From the NCBI RefSeq assembly GCF_014698065.1, contig NZ_JACJSI010000041.1:1-59893 (forward strand): a stretch of DNA of 59,893 nt, in the 5' to 3' direction. The position numbers were made by a program, and so were the translations under genes. This document shows positions 18,125 to 26,717 of this stretch, piece after piece (positions within the stretch are counted from its first letter, which is position 1; each line of letters starts with the position of its first letter). The notes under the pieces are model-generated. The model searched no databases and was not told the origin of the DNA. It worked only from the letters and a program-made list of their open reading frames with translations. The DNA comes from Nostoc flagelliforme FACHB-838 (GTDB lineage: Bacteria; Cyanobacteriota; Cyanobacteriia; Cyanobacteriales; Nostocaceae).

Positions 18125-21034
18125 TTAAAGCTCCCCTTCTAACTGTTGGGCTACTAATCTGGCAAATAACCCTGATCGGGCAATCAATTCTGAAAAATTA
18201 CCTACCTGCACGACATGACCAGCGTCGATAACATAGATGCGATCGGCGTTACGAATCGTGCTGAGGCGATGGGCAATTACCACTCTGGTAGCATTTAACT
18301 TGGCTAAACTTTCAGTTACAATTGCCTGGGTGCGGTTATCTAGGGCGCTGGTTGCCTCATCCATCAAGATAATTTTAGGCTTGGAAACAAGCGATCGCGC
18401 AATCAATAATCTTTGCCGTTGTCCACCGGAAAGATTACTACCACCCTCAGCGACGATCGTATGCATCCCCATTGGCATTTGCTTGATATCATCAGCAAAG
18501 CCTGCCATTTGTGCCGCTGACCAAGCTTCTTCTAGGGAAACCAAAGCCCCGGCGGTGATGCTATCAAAAATCGATCCTGTGCCGATTTTACCATTTTGTA
18601 GTACTACTCCTAACTGTCTTCGCACAGCCTGGAGTTCCATGTCTGCTAAATCTTTGCCATCATAATAAATGCTACCTGTCAATGGAGTTTCAAAGCCTAA
18701 TAACAACCGCAATATCGTTGATTTTCCACTTCCAGAAGACCCAACGATCGCGATAAATTCTCCTGGTTCGGCATGGAGGCTAACATCATTGAGGATTAAG
18801 CTGCCATTCTCCGAGTAGCGAAAGCTGACACGATTTAGGGCAATACGACCGTTTAATTGACCGGGGTTAACCTTGGTTGGGTCATATTCAGGTTGCGATC
18901 GCCAAATCGGTTTTGCTCGTTCCCATATTGGTACAATACTCCAAATTTCCGATACAGTATTGCTCAGGTCAATTACTCCTTTGATAAAAATCGTCAAAGC
19001 ATAGTTGAAAGCAACGAATGTACCCAGTGTCAGGCGTGTCTGCATCAACAGCATGGCAAACCCAAACAGCAGTATAGAACTTACCAAAGGGAGTGCTTCG
19101 TTAAATACAGAAATACCATCTTTAATCTCTTGCCAACTCGCCTTCAGTCGGATCTGCTGGCTGTACTTTTTTGCCCAAGCTGCAAATGCGCGTTCTTCTG
19201 CCATTGTCACTCGCAGTTTGGCGACACCGTTGATTAGTTGTATCGTGAGTCCTTGAATTGCACCATTCAGTTCTTGCTGTTTTTGCGATTTCTTCACCAA
19301 GAAGAAACTCGCAACAGTCGTAACCACAGCGGCAAATATTGCTAAACCTACGCCCACAAGCGCTAGTTGCCAACTGTAAATAAACATCAGCACTAAGTTG
19401 AATAAGGCAAAGACTCCACTCAATAACGTCCGTTGCGTAGCACCGCTGATTTTTTGATGAATTTCCCTCACTGCCATAGCGCGGTTAAGCAAATCTCCAG
19501 AAGTGTACTGGCGAAAAAAGCTAGGGCTTAATCTCAGCAGGCGATCCCAGATGGCTGGCTGTAATATGCTATCAGTGGCGCTTTCGACTCGTAGGGTAAT
19601 AATACTTTGGGCAACTTGAAAAGCTAACTGTCCAAAGGCGACTGCAAACATGACCAATCCTATCTGCCACAGTAGAGCGCGATCGCTATCGGGAATGGCA
19701 TGATTGATTAAAATTGCTGTTGCTTGCGGTGCAACCATCCCCAATATTGTGCCCAGTAGCCCTACCACTAATATACTGGCGATGTCTTTTTCATAACCCT
19801 TGACCCCAAACCGCAGCAGGTCGATGGCCTTGAGCGCAACTTGGGGTAATGGTCGATACAGAACGTAGGCTAATGGTGACAGTGTTTTTGCTACTGATTC
19901 ATTTACAGGTGTCCGAGTCCGCGCCACGGGGTCAAAGATGACATAATCTCGATTATCTCTAGGTAACAACGCCACTGGGCGCTTTTCCAACTGAGTATAA
20001 GCTAACATTGCTCCTTGGTCTTGATGCCACCAGCCATCTGCTAAAGTTATACGCCGAATCCGAATTTGTGATGCTTGTGCGATCGCAGCTACAGGGTCTT
20101 TAATAGAATTTAAATCCTCTGCTGGTGGACGAATCTCTATTCCCAGCGATCGCCCAACTGCACCAAATGCTACCAGTAAGGGCGGCCCTTCGTGAGAAAA
20201 AACCGCCTCCTGCTGCGGCTGCAATACTGTTGCTAAGTCAGAGAGTGCGCCCTCTATTACTTGCTGATTAAATTGCTCACGTTCTTGAAATTGCCGAAAT
20301 TCTGCTTCTGCTTCTTTATTTGTCAGCAAACTGAAGTAGTGAAAGAAATAAGTATGCAAACTGGCTAAACCTGCCAGAAGTTCCTCGTAATTTTCTACAT
20401 TTACCGTTGGCAACATCTGTCCGATAACCGCATTTTCTGCTTCCAGCCACATAGTATTCGTGAGCGGAAACGCTGGTGAGGTAGAATTCAAGGTTAATTC
20501 CTCAACTCCCATCCAGTGAGTATTGCCTTGCTGCAACTTCACCCATAGAAGTGTTTGTTGCCTCCACTGTAGCGTTTCACCAGGGGATAATGAAAAATCC
20601 CGCCCTAATGTCTGCACAAGGTTTAATGGCGTTGTCAAAACTGTTTGCTGGGCACTAAGAGATTGTCCTAAATGATTTACCCAACCTTCTAAAAATTCTA
20701 TGGCTTGAGAGTCCGCCGCCGCGATTCCCTTAACCAAATCAACCATTGACATCTGGCATAATTGGGTGGGTTCAACTGCGATCGCGACAAAACTCCATTG
20801 GCTTTGTGCTATTACTTCCGGTAACAACGCTGCACTAAACAATGCTTCACCAGCGTTGACATGAAACAGATAGCGGCGATGCTCCTTTGGTAAGCTGTTC
20901 TTAACTCTAGTGGCAAACACCGCCAATGTTCCAGACTGCACTATCCAGAATGTTTTTGAGTCATTCAATAGTAATGGTTCGTTTGCTTGAAAGGAGTACA
21001 GTTTAGAAGAAGGATTCACCTGTGCGCTACTCAT
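18125..21034 (-). CDS. NHLP-type bacteriocin ABC transporter, ATP-binding protein
   Basis: 969 residues. Residues 1 to about 130 look like a cyclic-nucleotide-like beta domain, followed by a long family-specific region. Residues about 420-700 form the transmembrane part (LVVGLLGTILGMVAPQATA, ILLFGFAMLLMQTRLTLG). The C-terminal nucleotide-binding domain has Walker A VGSSGSGKST, signature LSGGQRQR and Walker B IILMDEATSALD. It lacks a C39 peptidase, matching the second ABC protein of NHLP lanthipeptide systems (TIGR03797-like). It starts 3 bp after the peptidase-bearing partner, so the two are translated together and probably form a heterodimeric exporter in the inner membrane. Confidence 0.88.
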   Translation of the reverse strand: MSSAQVNPSSKLYSFQANEPLLLNDSKTFWIVQSGTLAVFATRVKNSLPKEHRRYLFHVNAGEALFSAALLPEVIAQSQWSFVAIAVEPTQLCQMSMVDLVKGIAAADSQAIEFLEGWVNHLGQSLSAQQTVLTTPLNLVQTLGRDFSLSPGETLQWRQQTLLWVKLQQGNTHWMGVEELTLNSTSPAFPLTNTMWLEAENAVIGQMLPTVNVENYEELLAGLASLHTYFFHYFSLLTNKEAEAEFRQFQEREQFNQQVIEGALSDLATVLQPQQEAVFSHEGPPLLVAFGAVGRSLGIEIRPPAEDLNSIKDPVAAIAQASQIRIRRITLADGWWHQDQGAMLAYTQLEKRPVALLPRDNRDYVIFDPVARTRTPVNESVAKTLSPLAYVLYRPLPQVALKAIDLLRFGVKGYEKDIASILVVGLLGTILGMVAPQATAILINHAIPDSDRALLWQIGLVMFAVAFGQLAFQVAQSIITLRVESATDSILQPAIWDRLLRLSPSFFRQYTSGDLLNRAMAVREIHQKISGATQRTLLSGVFALFNLVLMFIYSWQLALVGVGLAIFAAVVTTVASFFLVKKSQKQQELNGAIQGLTIQLINGVAKLRVTMAEERAFAAWAKKYSQQIRLKASWQEIKDGISVFNEALPLVSSILLFGFAMLLMQTRLTLGTFVAFNYALTIFIKGVIDLSNTVSEIWSIVPIWERAKPIWRSQPEYDPTKVNPGQLNGRIALNRVSFRYSENGSLILNDVSLHAEPGEFIAIVGSSGSGKSTILRLLLGFETPLTGSIYYDGKDLADMELQAVRRQLGVVLQNGKIGTGSIFDSITAGALVSLEEAWSAAQMAGFADDIKQMPMGMHTIVAEGGSNLSGGQRQRLLIARSLVSKPKIILMDEATSALDNRTQAIVTESLAKLNATRVVIAHRLSTIRNADRIYVIDAGHVVQVGNFSELIARSGLFARLVAQQLEGEL

Positions 21035-21037
21035 TAC

Positions 21038-23503
21038 CTATGCCTCTGCCGCGTGAAGTAAGCGAAGATAAGTTCCGCCTTGCTGCCATAATTCCTCATG
21101 GGTGCCACGCTGTACGATTTTACCTTGCTCTAGCACAATAATTTCATGGCAATCGCGGATTGTGCTGAGGCGATGGGCTACTACAATACATGAACAACCA
21201 CGCTGTTGCAAGTTACGGTTAATAATCAACTCTGTTTCTGCATCGAGGGCGCTGGTTGCTTCATCCAGTACTAAGACTGTAGGATTTCTCACCAAAGCGC
21301 GGGCAATTTCTAAACGCTGGCGTTGTCCACCACTAATATTCATACCGCCTTCAATCAACTCAAAGTCATATTTTCCAGGCATAGATGCGATCGCATCATG
21401 AATTGCTGCATCTTGGCAAGCCTGCACCAAATCAGCTTCTGGCAAAGTTGAATCCCAAAGAGTGATGTTTTCTCGCACAGTGCCAGCAAATAAAAAGATA
21501 TCCTGTTCAACCATTGCCAACCAGTTAGCCAGAACAGAACGCTTAATTTGCGATCGCTCTACACCATCAAAGCAGATTTCCCCATCCCAAGGCTGATAAA
21601 GACCGCAAATTAATTTAGCAACTGTAGATTTACCAGAACCACTTCCCCCCACAAGCGCTATTCTTTGCCCTGGCTTGACAGTCAAGCTCAAATTCTCAAT
21701 CAACGGAGGTTCTACACGACTATAGCCAAAAGTGACATTTCGTAACTCAACATGACCCTGTAATTGCCAAAGAGACGAGAAAGTAATTTCTCCCCCTGCT
21801 TCCCCTGCTTCCCCTGCCTCCCCTGCTCTCCTGTCCCCCTCCACTTCCAAATCAACAGGATTTTGCAATACATCATCAAGGCGGTTTAAATCAGCTTCTA
21901 AATCTTGGAGTGTACTGCCGAAATTAACGAGGCTATTAACTGGCTCTAAGAAGCTCAGTGTTAAACTTTGGTAGGCAACGAGCATTCCAATACTGAGATT
22001 GCCATTCATTACCTGTAAACCACCAACTAGCAGAATAGAAGCTGTGGTTAAGGCTGTCAAAATTGTGGGTAATGTGGTGAAAATTTGAGTTTGTAAACCT
22101 AATTCTTGTTGGGCGTTGAGCGCTTTAGCATAATAACCCGCAAACCGAGCAAATAAATCTGACTCTAGCCCAGAAGCTTTGATGGTTTCTATCGTTTGGA
22201 TGCCGCTAATTGTTACTCCACCCACCTTGCCATATTCCTGAGCTAGGCGCATATTCGTCTCTACACGAGTTTGCGATAAAAATAAAAGAGCGAGAATGTT
22301 GATTAAAGCAAAACCAACTGCGATCGCACTCAGCAATTGGTCATACTGAATCATAATCAGCAGGTAAAAGACCATCATCACTGTGTCAATTACTGTGGTT
22401 GCCAAAGACCCTGAGAGTACTTCTGCCACCCGGTCATTCAGTTGCACTCGGCTGCTGATTTCCCCAGCAAACCGTTGGTCATAAAACCCAATGGGCAATC
22501 GCAGGATATGCCAGAGAAACTGTCCTGATGTGCTGACTGATAACTTAACCATCAATCGCCGCAGGTAGGTAAGCCGCAGTCTAGCAAGGAATGCCCGTAA
22601 TAAAGTAGTTAAGAGCATTCCTAACAGCAAAGGTCGTAACCAATCTTGCCGATCTTGAATTAAAATTTCATCGATAAATACTTGAGAAAAGGCTGGCACA
22701 GCTAACCGAGGCAGTGTTAGCAATAACCCAGCTAGCAAGCAAAATAAGATAGTAACTCGTGAGTTTTGTAAGCGGCTACTCAAGGCTGAGACAATGTGAT
22801 TTTTTTTGCCTCCCTTCTGAAAATCCGCCCCTGGTTCCATTGTCAGCACAACACCCGTGTATGCGCGATCGAACTCTTCCCAACTCACTGTTCTCCGACC
22901 ATTGGCTGGATCGTTGAGGTAGACGCGTTTTTTGCTATATCCTTCTACTACGAGAAAATGGTTAAAATTCCAAAAGGCAATGTAGGGAAGACGGGTAGTT
23001 TTGACGTTTTCCAGAGACAGTTTTAAACCTTTAGCATTGAGTCCATAGTTTTTGGCAGCTTTGATGATATTCAAAGCTTTACTCCCATCCCGCGAAACAC
23101 CGCATTCTTCACGCAGTTTAGCCAGTGGCACAATTCGCCCGTAATAGCTAAGAATTATTCCTAAAGCAGCCGCACCACATTCGACCGCCTCCATTTGCAA
23201 AAGTGTAGAAGTGCGGACACGTTTTGGTTTAAATTTTGGAATTGGGAATGGGGCATGGGGCATGGGGGATTGGGCATTAGTATTAGAACTTGAAAGTTGA
23301 GCTTCTGAGGGTGGAAGTTGAGCTTCTGAGGGTGGAAGTTGAGCCTCTGAAGGTGAACGTTGAGCTTTTGAAGGTGAGCGTTGAGCTTCTGAAGGTGAGC
23401 GTTGAGCTTCTGAGGGTGGAAATTGAGCCTCTGAAGGTGGAAGTTGAGCTTCTGAGGGTGGAAATTGAGCCTCTGAGGGTGAACCTTCAAGTTTTAACCC
23501 CAA
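21038..23503 (-). CDS. NHLP-type peptidase/ABC transporter (C39 leader peptidase)
   Basis: 821 codons from TTG 23503; no in-frame ATG lies upstream. The core begins near residue 92 (KRVRTSTLLQMEAVECGAAA) with the C39 Cys; its His is in FNHFLVVEGY and Asp in LNDPANGR. Transmembrane helices run from about 245 to 530. The nucleotide-binding domain has VGGSGSGKST, ISGGQRQR and VLVLDEATSALD. It should cut precursors after Gly-Gly and export the product (TIGR03796-like). The first 90 residues are odd: nine SEAQxxP heptads, then PMPHAPFP. The true start is uncertain; ATG 23263 is the alternative. A GEAGEAGEAGG insert precedes the ATPase domain. Second gene of the export operon. Confidence 0.88.
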   Translation of the reverse strand: MGLKLEGSPSEAQFPPSEAQLPPSEAQFPPSEAQRSPSEAQRSPSKAQRSPSEAQLPPSEAQLPPSEAQLSSSNTNAQSPMPHAPFPIPKFKPKRVRTSTLLQMEAVECGAAALGIILSYYGRIVPLAKLREECGVSRDGSKALNIIKAAKNYGLNAKGLKLSLENVKTTRLPYIAFWNFNHFLVVEGYSKKRVYLNDPANGRRTVSWEEFDRAYTGVVLTMEPGADFQKGGKKNHIVSALSSRLQNSRVTILFCLLAGLLLTLPRLAVPAFSQVFIDEILIQDRQDWLRPLLLGMLLTTLLRAFLARLRLTYLRRLMVKLSVSTSGQFLWHILRLPIGFYDQRFAGEISSRVQLNDRVAEVLSGSLATTVIDTVMMVFYLLIMIQYDQLLSAIAVGFALINILALLFLSQTRVETNMRLAQEYGKVGGVTISGIQTIETIKASGLESDLFARFAGYYAKALNAQQELGLQTQIFTTLPTILTALTTASILLVGGLQVMNGNLSIGMLVAYQSLTLSFLEPVNSLVNFGSTLQDLEADLNRLDDVLQNPVDLEVEGDRRAGEAGEAGEAGGEITFSSLWQLQGHVELRNVTFGYSRVEPPLIENLSLTVKPGQRIALVGGSGSGKSTVAKLICGLYQPWDGEICFDGVERSQIKRSVLANWLAMVEQDIFLFAGTVRENITLWDSTLPEADLVQACQDAAIHDAIASMPGKYDFELIEGGMNISGGQRQRLEIARALVRNPTVLVLDEATSALDAETELIINRNLQQRGCSCIVVAHRLSTIRDCHEIIVLEQGKIVQRGTHEELWQQGGTYLRLLHAAEA
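23296..23484. repeat. Nine tandem 21-bp units in the transporter 5' end
   Basis: Nine consecutive 21-bp copies, unit close to GTTGAGCTTCTGAGGGTGGA plus A, with a few substitutions per copy and no indels. On the coding (-) strand they read as a heptad SEAQ plus three residues (LPP, FPP or RSP). The array lies between the HlyD-like gene and the C39 domain, where typical homologues begin directly with the peptidase. Confidence 0.9.
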
Positions 23504-23643
23504 TGCTCAAATTAACGCTATGTGCAACTTATCCTTAGAACCCCGCTTCCATTCCTCTCCCCCACAGGGAGAGAGGCTTTGATTCTTGCTCCCATTCCCT
23601 TGTAGGGAAGGGGTTGGGGGTTAGGTATGAGAGAAGGCTTAAA

Positions 23644-25083
23644 TTAATAAATTCCCGTCCAAGAGCGCAGCATAGGAATAATATAAGAAATTGGTGCTTT
23701 TTCTCCAACTTTCACTTGAACTGATGTAGTTGTGCCAGAAGATATTTTTAAGGCTGGGCCATCAGAGGATGACCAGTTATAGCCACTGACTGATGTAGGG
23801 TTTTCTTGAAGTTTGACAAAAGCTTGCACCTTGCCTTCACCTTTACCTGCAAGACTAGCGGCAATTTCTTTGTTACCAACGATCGCTGTAATATCTTCTG
23901 TTGTTACCGGAAAGAAAGAGATATCTGCAACGGTTCCCAAAATGCCACCTTCGCGTTCGCGTGTGGCAAAGCTGGGAGTCACTTGTACAGCCATTCCAGG
24001 CTTGATTTGCTTACCATCTTTATTAGCAAAGTAAACAAGACTCATAAGTTTTGAATTTGGCTGTTCAGCCTCAATTGACCCCAAGCGACTACCCGGATTC
24101 ATCATTTGACCAGGAACAGCGCTCAGTTCGAGAATGTGACCATTATATTTGCTAATAATTCTACTTTCTTGAGATAATTGCAGTTCTAATTGGGCAATTC
24201 GCCGCTTTACTTCCCTAATTTGATTGGTTTTATCAATTGATTGCTTTAAGTTTTGTTCGCGTAGTTTAGTATTTTGAGTATTAATATCTTTAATTTTGGT
24301 TTTAATTCCGTCAATTCTGTTGAGATTTTCCAGATATTCTCGTTGGGTGGTGGTTTCTTGGATTTCGAGATCCTTGAGTTGTACGTCAATATTCGACAGT
24401 TCACTTTGAGTATTAAAATATTCTTGTTCAGCTTGTACCAGCATATCTTGACTGATAACATGCTCCTTAAAAAGCTGACGACGGTTATCAAGCCGTCCTT
24501 TTAGAGTTTTGAGTAAGTAATTAATTTGTTGTTTGCGAGAATTAATGCTTTGACGTTTTTGGGCGATCATTCTCAATGTTTGATCGCGTAACTTTGGCGC
24601 ACCTTGCTCTCGGCGCAGACTATTTTCCAGATCCATTTTTTGCTGCCCAAGCGTCATGATTTGTTGGTCAATCAGCAGCTTTTCTAGCCTGTCAGTTTCT
24701 TGATTCTGGGTTTGCAGTTGTTGCAACTTTATCTGCTCTTGCTGCAACTGCTGTTTTAGCGCCGATTGGTCGATAATACCCAGCACATCACCTTGTTTAA
24801 TAATATCCCCCGGCTTGACCTTGAGAGTTAGTAATGGGCCAGAACTAGGTGCTTGAAATTCCACAACATGGTGCGGTTTAATCAAGATACCTTGACCTGT
24901 GACAGTCAGAGGAATTCTACCAAACACACTCCAAACGCCAGCCACAGCAACTACAAAACTCATGGCAGATAAAGTCAACCAAGCTTGAGGCTTAACCACA
25001 TTTATCGCTTGATCGAGTTGTTCTGGTGAAGATAAGCGATCTAGGGCTTCTTGACGGAAGATGTGGCTATGTTTTAGTTGCAT
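23644..25083 (-). CDS. NHLP-type secretion adaptor, HlyD family
   Basis: 479 residues. An N-terminal cytoplasmic tail and one transmembrane helix (LTLSAMSFVVAVAGVWSVFG) are followed by a lipoyl-like half (GPLLTLKVKPGDIIKQGDVL). A long coiled coil rich in Gln and Leu, about residues 110-300, leads to the beta-barrel (GMAVQVTPSF). It is the periplasmic adaptor linking the ABC exporter to an outer membrane channel (TIGR03794-like). ATG 25083 has AGAAGGAG nine bases upstream, better than the in-frame GTG at 25107. The gene heads the operon adaptor, peptidase/ABC, ABC, and directly follows the tandem-repeat promoter at 25136-25168. Confidence 0.87.
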   Translation of the reverse strand: MQLKHSHIFRQEALDRLSSPEQLDQAINVVKPQAWLTLSAMSFVVAVAGVWSVFGRIPLTVTGQGILIKPHHVVEFQAPSSGPLLTLKVKPGDIIKQGDVLGIIDQSALKQQLQQEQIKLQQLQTQNQETDRLEKLLIDQQIMTLGQQKMDLENSLRREQGAPKLRDQTLRMIAQKRQSINSRKQQINYLLKTLKGRLDNRRQLFKEHVISQDMLVQAEQEYFNTQSELSNIDVQLKDLEIQETTTQREYLENLNRIDGIKTKIKDINTQNTKLREQNLKQSIDKTNQIREVKRRIAQLELQLSQESRIISKYNGHILELSAVPGQMMNPGSRLGSIEAEQPNSKLMSLVYFANKDGKQIKPGMAVQVTPSFATREREGGILGTVADISFFPVTTEDITAIVGNKEIAASLAGKGEGKVQAFVKLQENPTSVSGYNWSSSDGPALKISSGTTTSVQVKVGEKAPISYIIPMLRSWTGIY

Positions 25084-25135
25084 TGTTCTCCTTCTGGCTG
25101 ACAGCACCTAGAACCTTAAGACTTCTAGACTTTTA

Positions 25136-25168
25136 AGATTAAGGTGCGATCGGGGAGAACTAGGGGAG
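25136..25168 (-). promoter_or_regulatory. Tandem CTCCCC activator-type promoter, site A (export operon)
   Basis: On the minus strand: CTCCCC TAGTT CTCCCC, then a 10-base spacer GATCGCACCT, then TAATCT as -10 (25141-25136). The half-sites (25168-25163 and 25157-25152) are 11 bp apart. No -35 box is present; the second half-site occupies that region. Start of transcription would be near 25129, about 46 bp before the HlyD-like ATG. Same layout as sites B-E. Confidence 0.75.
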
Positions 25169-25238
25169 AAATAAGGGAAGCGATCGCTTCTACTACTTCA
25201 AATCAAAGCCGTCCTGAAAATGCGGGGCTTGAATCCCA

Positions 25239-26636
25239 TTAATTTGCGGTCAAAGGCAAGCAGATGGTGAAACAAGTTCTACCTGGCTGCGACTCAAATG
25301 AAAGCGTACCGTGATGGCGATTCTCTACAATCCGGCGAGTAGTTTCTAAACCCAATCCCGATCCCTGTCCCACTGATTTGGTGGTGAAGAAGGGTTCAAA
25401 AATGCGTGTTTTAATTTCAAGTGGAATTCCACTGCCTGAGTCGATGATGTCAATATGGGCAAAGCGATCGCAATGATGTGTTGTAATTTCTAGCAGTCCC
25501 TTACCATCCATTGCATCAATGGCGTTGTCGATTAAGTTTGTCCACACCTGATTCAGTTCACTGCCATAGGCAAGAATTTTCGGAAGACTTTGATCGTAAT
25601 TGCGTTGCACTTGGACACCGCACTTGAGTTTATGAGTAAACAATCGCAAGGTATCTTCTAAACCTTGATGTATATTTACTTCTTGCTGAGTGCCTTGATC
25701 GAGGTAAGAATAAGACTTCATTGCTTGCACAAGTTCGGAAATCCTTTCAGATCCTCGCAAACCATGTTTAATCATTGACATGACTTCAAAGGAAAGCGAT
25801 AGCCAGTGCAATCCCATTTCTCGCAATTCCGTGTCGTCGTTGCGCCAACGTTCCATTAGTTGCTCTAGGGTTTCAACCTCAACACCACCTTCAGCTAAAG
25901 GTTCTGCCAATTTCCATGCTTGGTTTACACCATAGTCTTCTAACCATTCCAGCAATATGGCTTCGCGATCGCTTAGTGTCACCGGATCTAGGCGATTATT
26001 CAAAATCGCATCATAGCCTTGATCGCGTACTCTCAACCAGTGTTGAGTATGGGCTTCGTCAGCATTGCGTTGCCCATAAACTAAGTTCATTCGTTGTAAC
26101 TCTAGGATGGCGGGTGGCATCTCTCTTAAAGTCCGAACGAGGGCTGCGGCTGGGTTGTTGAGTTCATGAGCTAAACCTGCGGCAAGTGTCCCTAAAGCTG
26201 CCATCTTTTCCCGCCCACGAATGAAAGACTCTAGCCCCCGGACACGACTTTGCATAATTCGGAAGACCATCCGCTCAAAATCACGACATTCATGCAGCAG
26301 TTTACGGAAGTCCTCTCCCTTCATTTCATAGAGGTGGCAATTTGTGAATGCCCGCATTGTCACAGGTGCAGGTTCATCTGTGAGTATTGGAATTTCACCA
26401 AAAAAGGATGGGGCTTCGTGTTGCCCGATGGGAATTTCAACTCCTTGACTGCGGCGGGTAATGTTGATTTTACCTTTAACTAAGATAAATAAGCGACATA
26501 CAGGATCTCCCTCATAAGACAACACTTCTCCGACGGAAAGTTCAACTGTTTGAGCGCGATCGCAAACCCATTGCAATCGCTCTTGAGGAAGCTGTTGAAA
26601 CGGGTCTAAGTTGATTAATTCTTCAACACATAACAT
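25239..26636 (-). CDS. cNMP-binding-domain sensor histidine kinase
   Basis: 465 residues from ATG 26636, chosen because AAGGAGG lies seven bases upstream. Residues about 10-130 are a cyclic-nucleotide-binding fold (VGEVLSYEGDPVCRLFILVKG, FFGEIPILTDEPAPVTMRA). The kinase core follows: H-box LAAGLAHELNNPAAALVRT, N-box LNQVWTNLIDNAIDAM, G1 IDIIDSGSGIP and G2 GQGSGLGLETTRRIV. It lies 81 bp downstream of the REC/FAD-oxidoreductase fusion on the same strand, and the two probably work as a kinase-receiver pair. No transmembrane segment, so soluble. Ligand unknown. Confidence 0.85.
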   Translation of the reverse strand: MLCVEELINLDPFQQLPQERLQWVCDRAQTVELSVGEVLSYEGDPVCRLFILVKGKINITRRSQGVEIPIGQHEAPSFFGEIPILTDEPAPVTMRAFTNCHLYEMKGEDFRKLLHECRDFERMVFRIMQSRVRGLESFIRGREKMAALGTLAAGLAHELNNPAAALVRTLREMPPAILELQRMNLVYGQRNADEAHTQHWLRVRDQGYDAILNNRLDPVTLSDREAILLEWLEDYGVNQAWKLAEPLAEGGVEVETLEQLMERWRNDDTELREMGLHWLSLSFEVMSMIKHGLRGSERISELVQAMKSYSYLDQGTQQEVNIHQGLEDTLRLFTHKLKCGVQVQRNYDQSLPKILAYGSELNQVWTNLIDNAIDAMDGKGLLEITTHHCDRFAHIDIIDSGSGIPLEIKTRIFEPFFTTKSVGQGSGLGLETTRRIVENRHHGTLSFESQPGRTCFTICLPLTAN

Positions 26637-26717
26637 CAATGAACCTCCTTGAGAGGGCAGGGGGCAGGGGAGCAGATTTTACTTAAACAGCTTGTAGCTT
26701 AGTATTCGCCGCTTTAG

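Noticed and set aside
21781..21840. Possible CRISPR-like repeat (CCCCTGCTTCCCCTGC)
   Set aside because: Short contiguous microsatellite inside a gene, without spacers.
23161..23538. Long overlapping frames on both strands across the 21-bp repeat
   Set aside because: A 21-bp repeat without stops stays open in several frames; only the frame continuous with the C39 domain is meaningful.
26641..26700. G-rich segment GGCAGGGGGCAGGGGAGCAG as a sixth regulator site
   Set aside because: No 11-bp spaced CTCCCC pair and no -10 box at 10 bp; it is the common GGGAGCAGGGG intergenic repeat.
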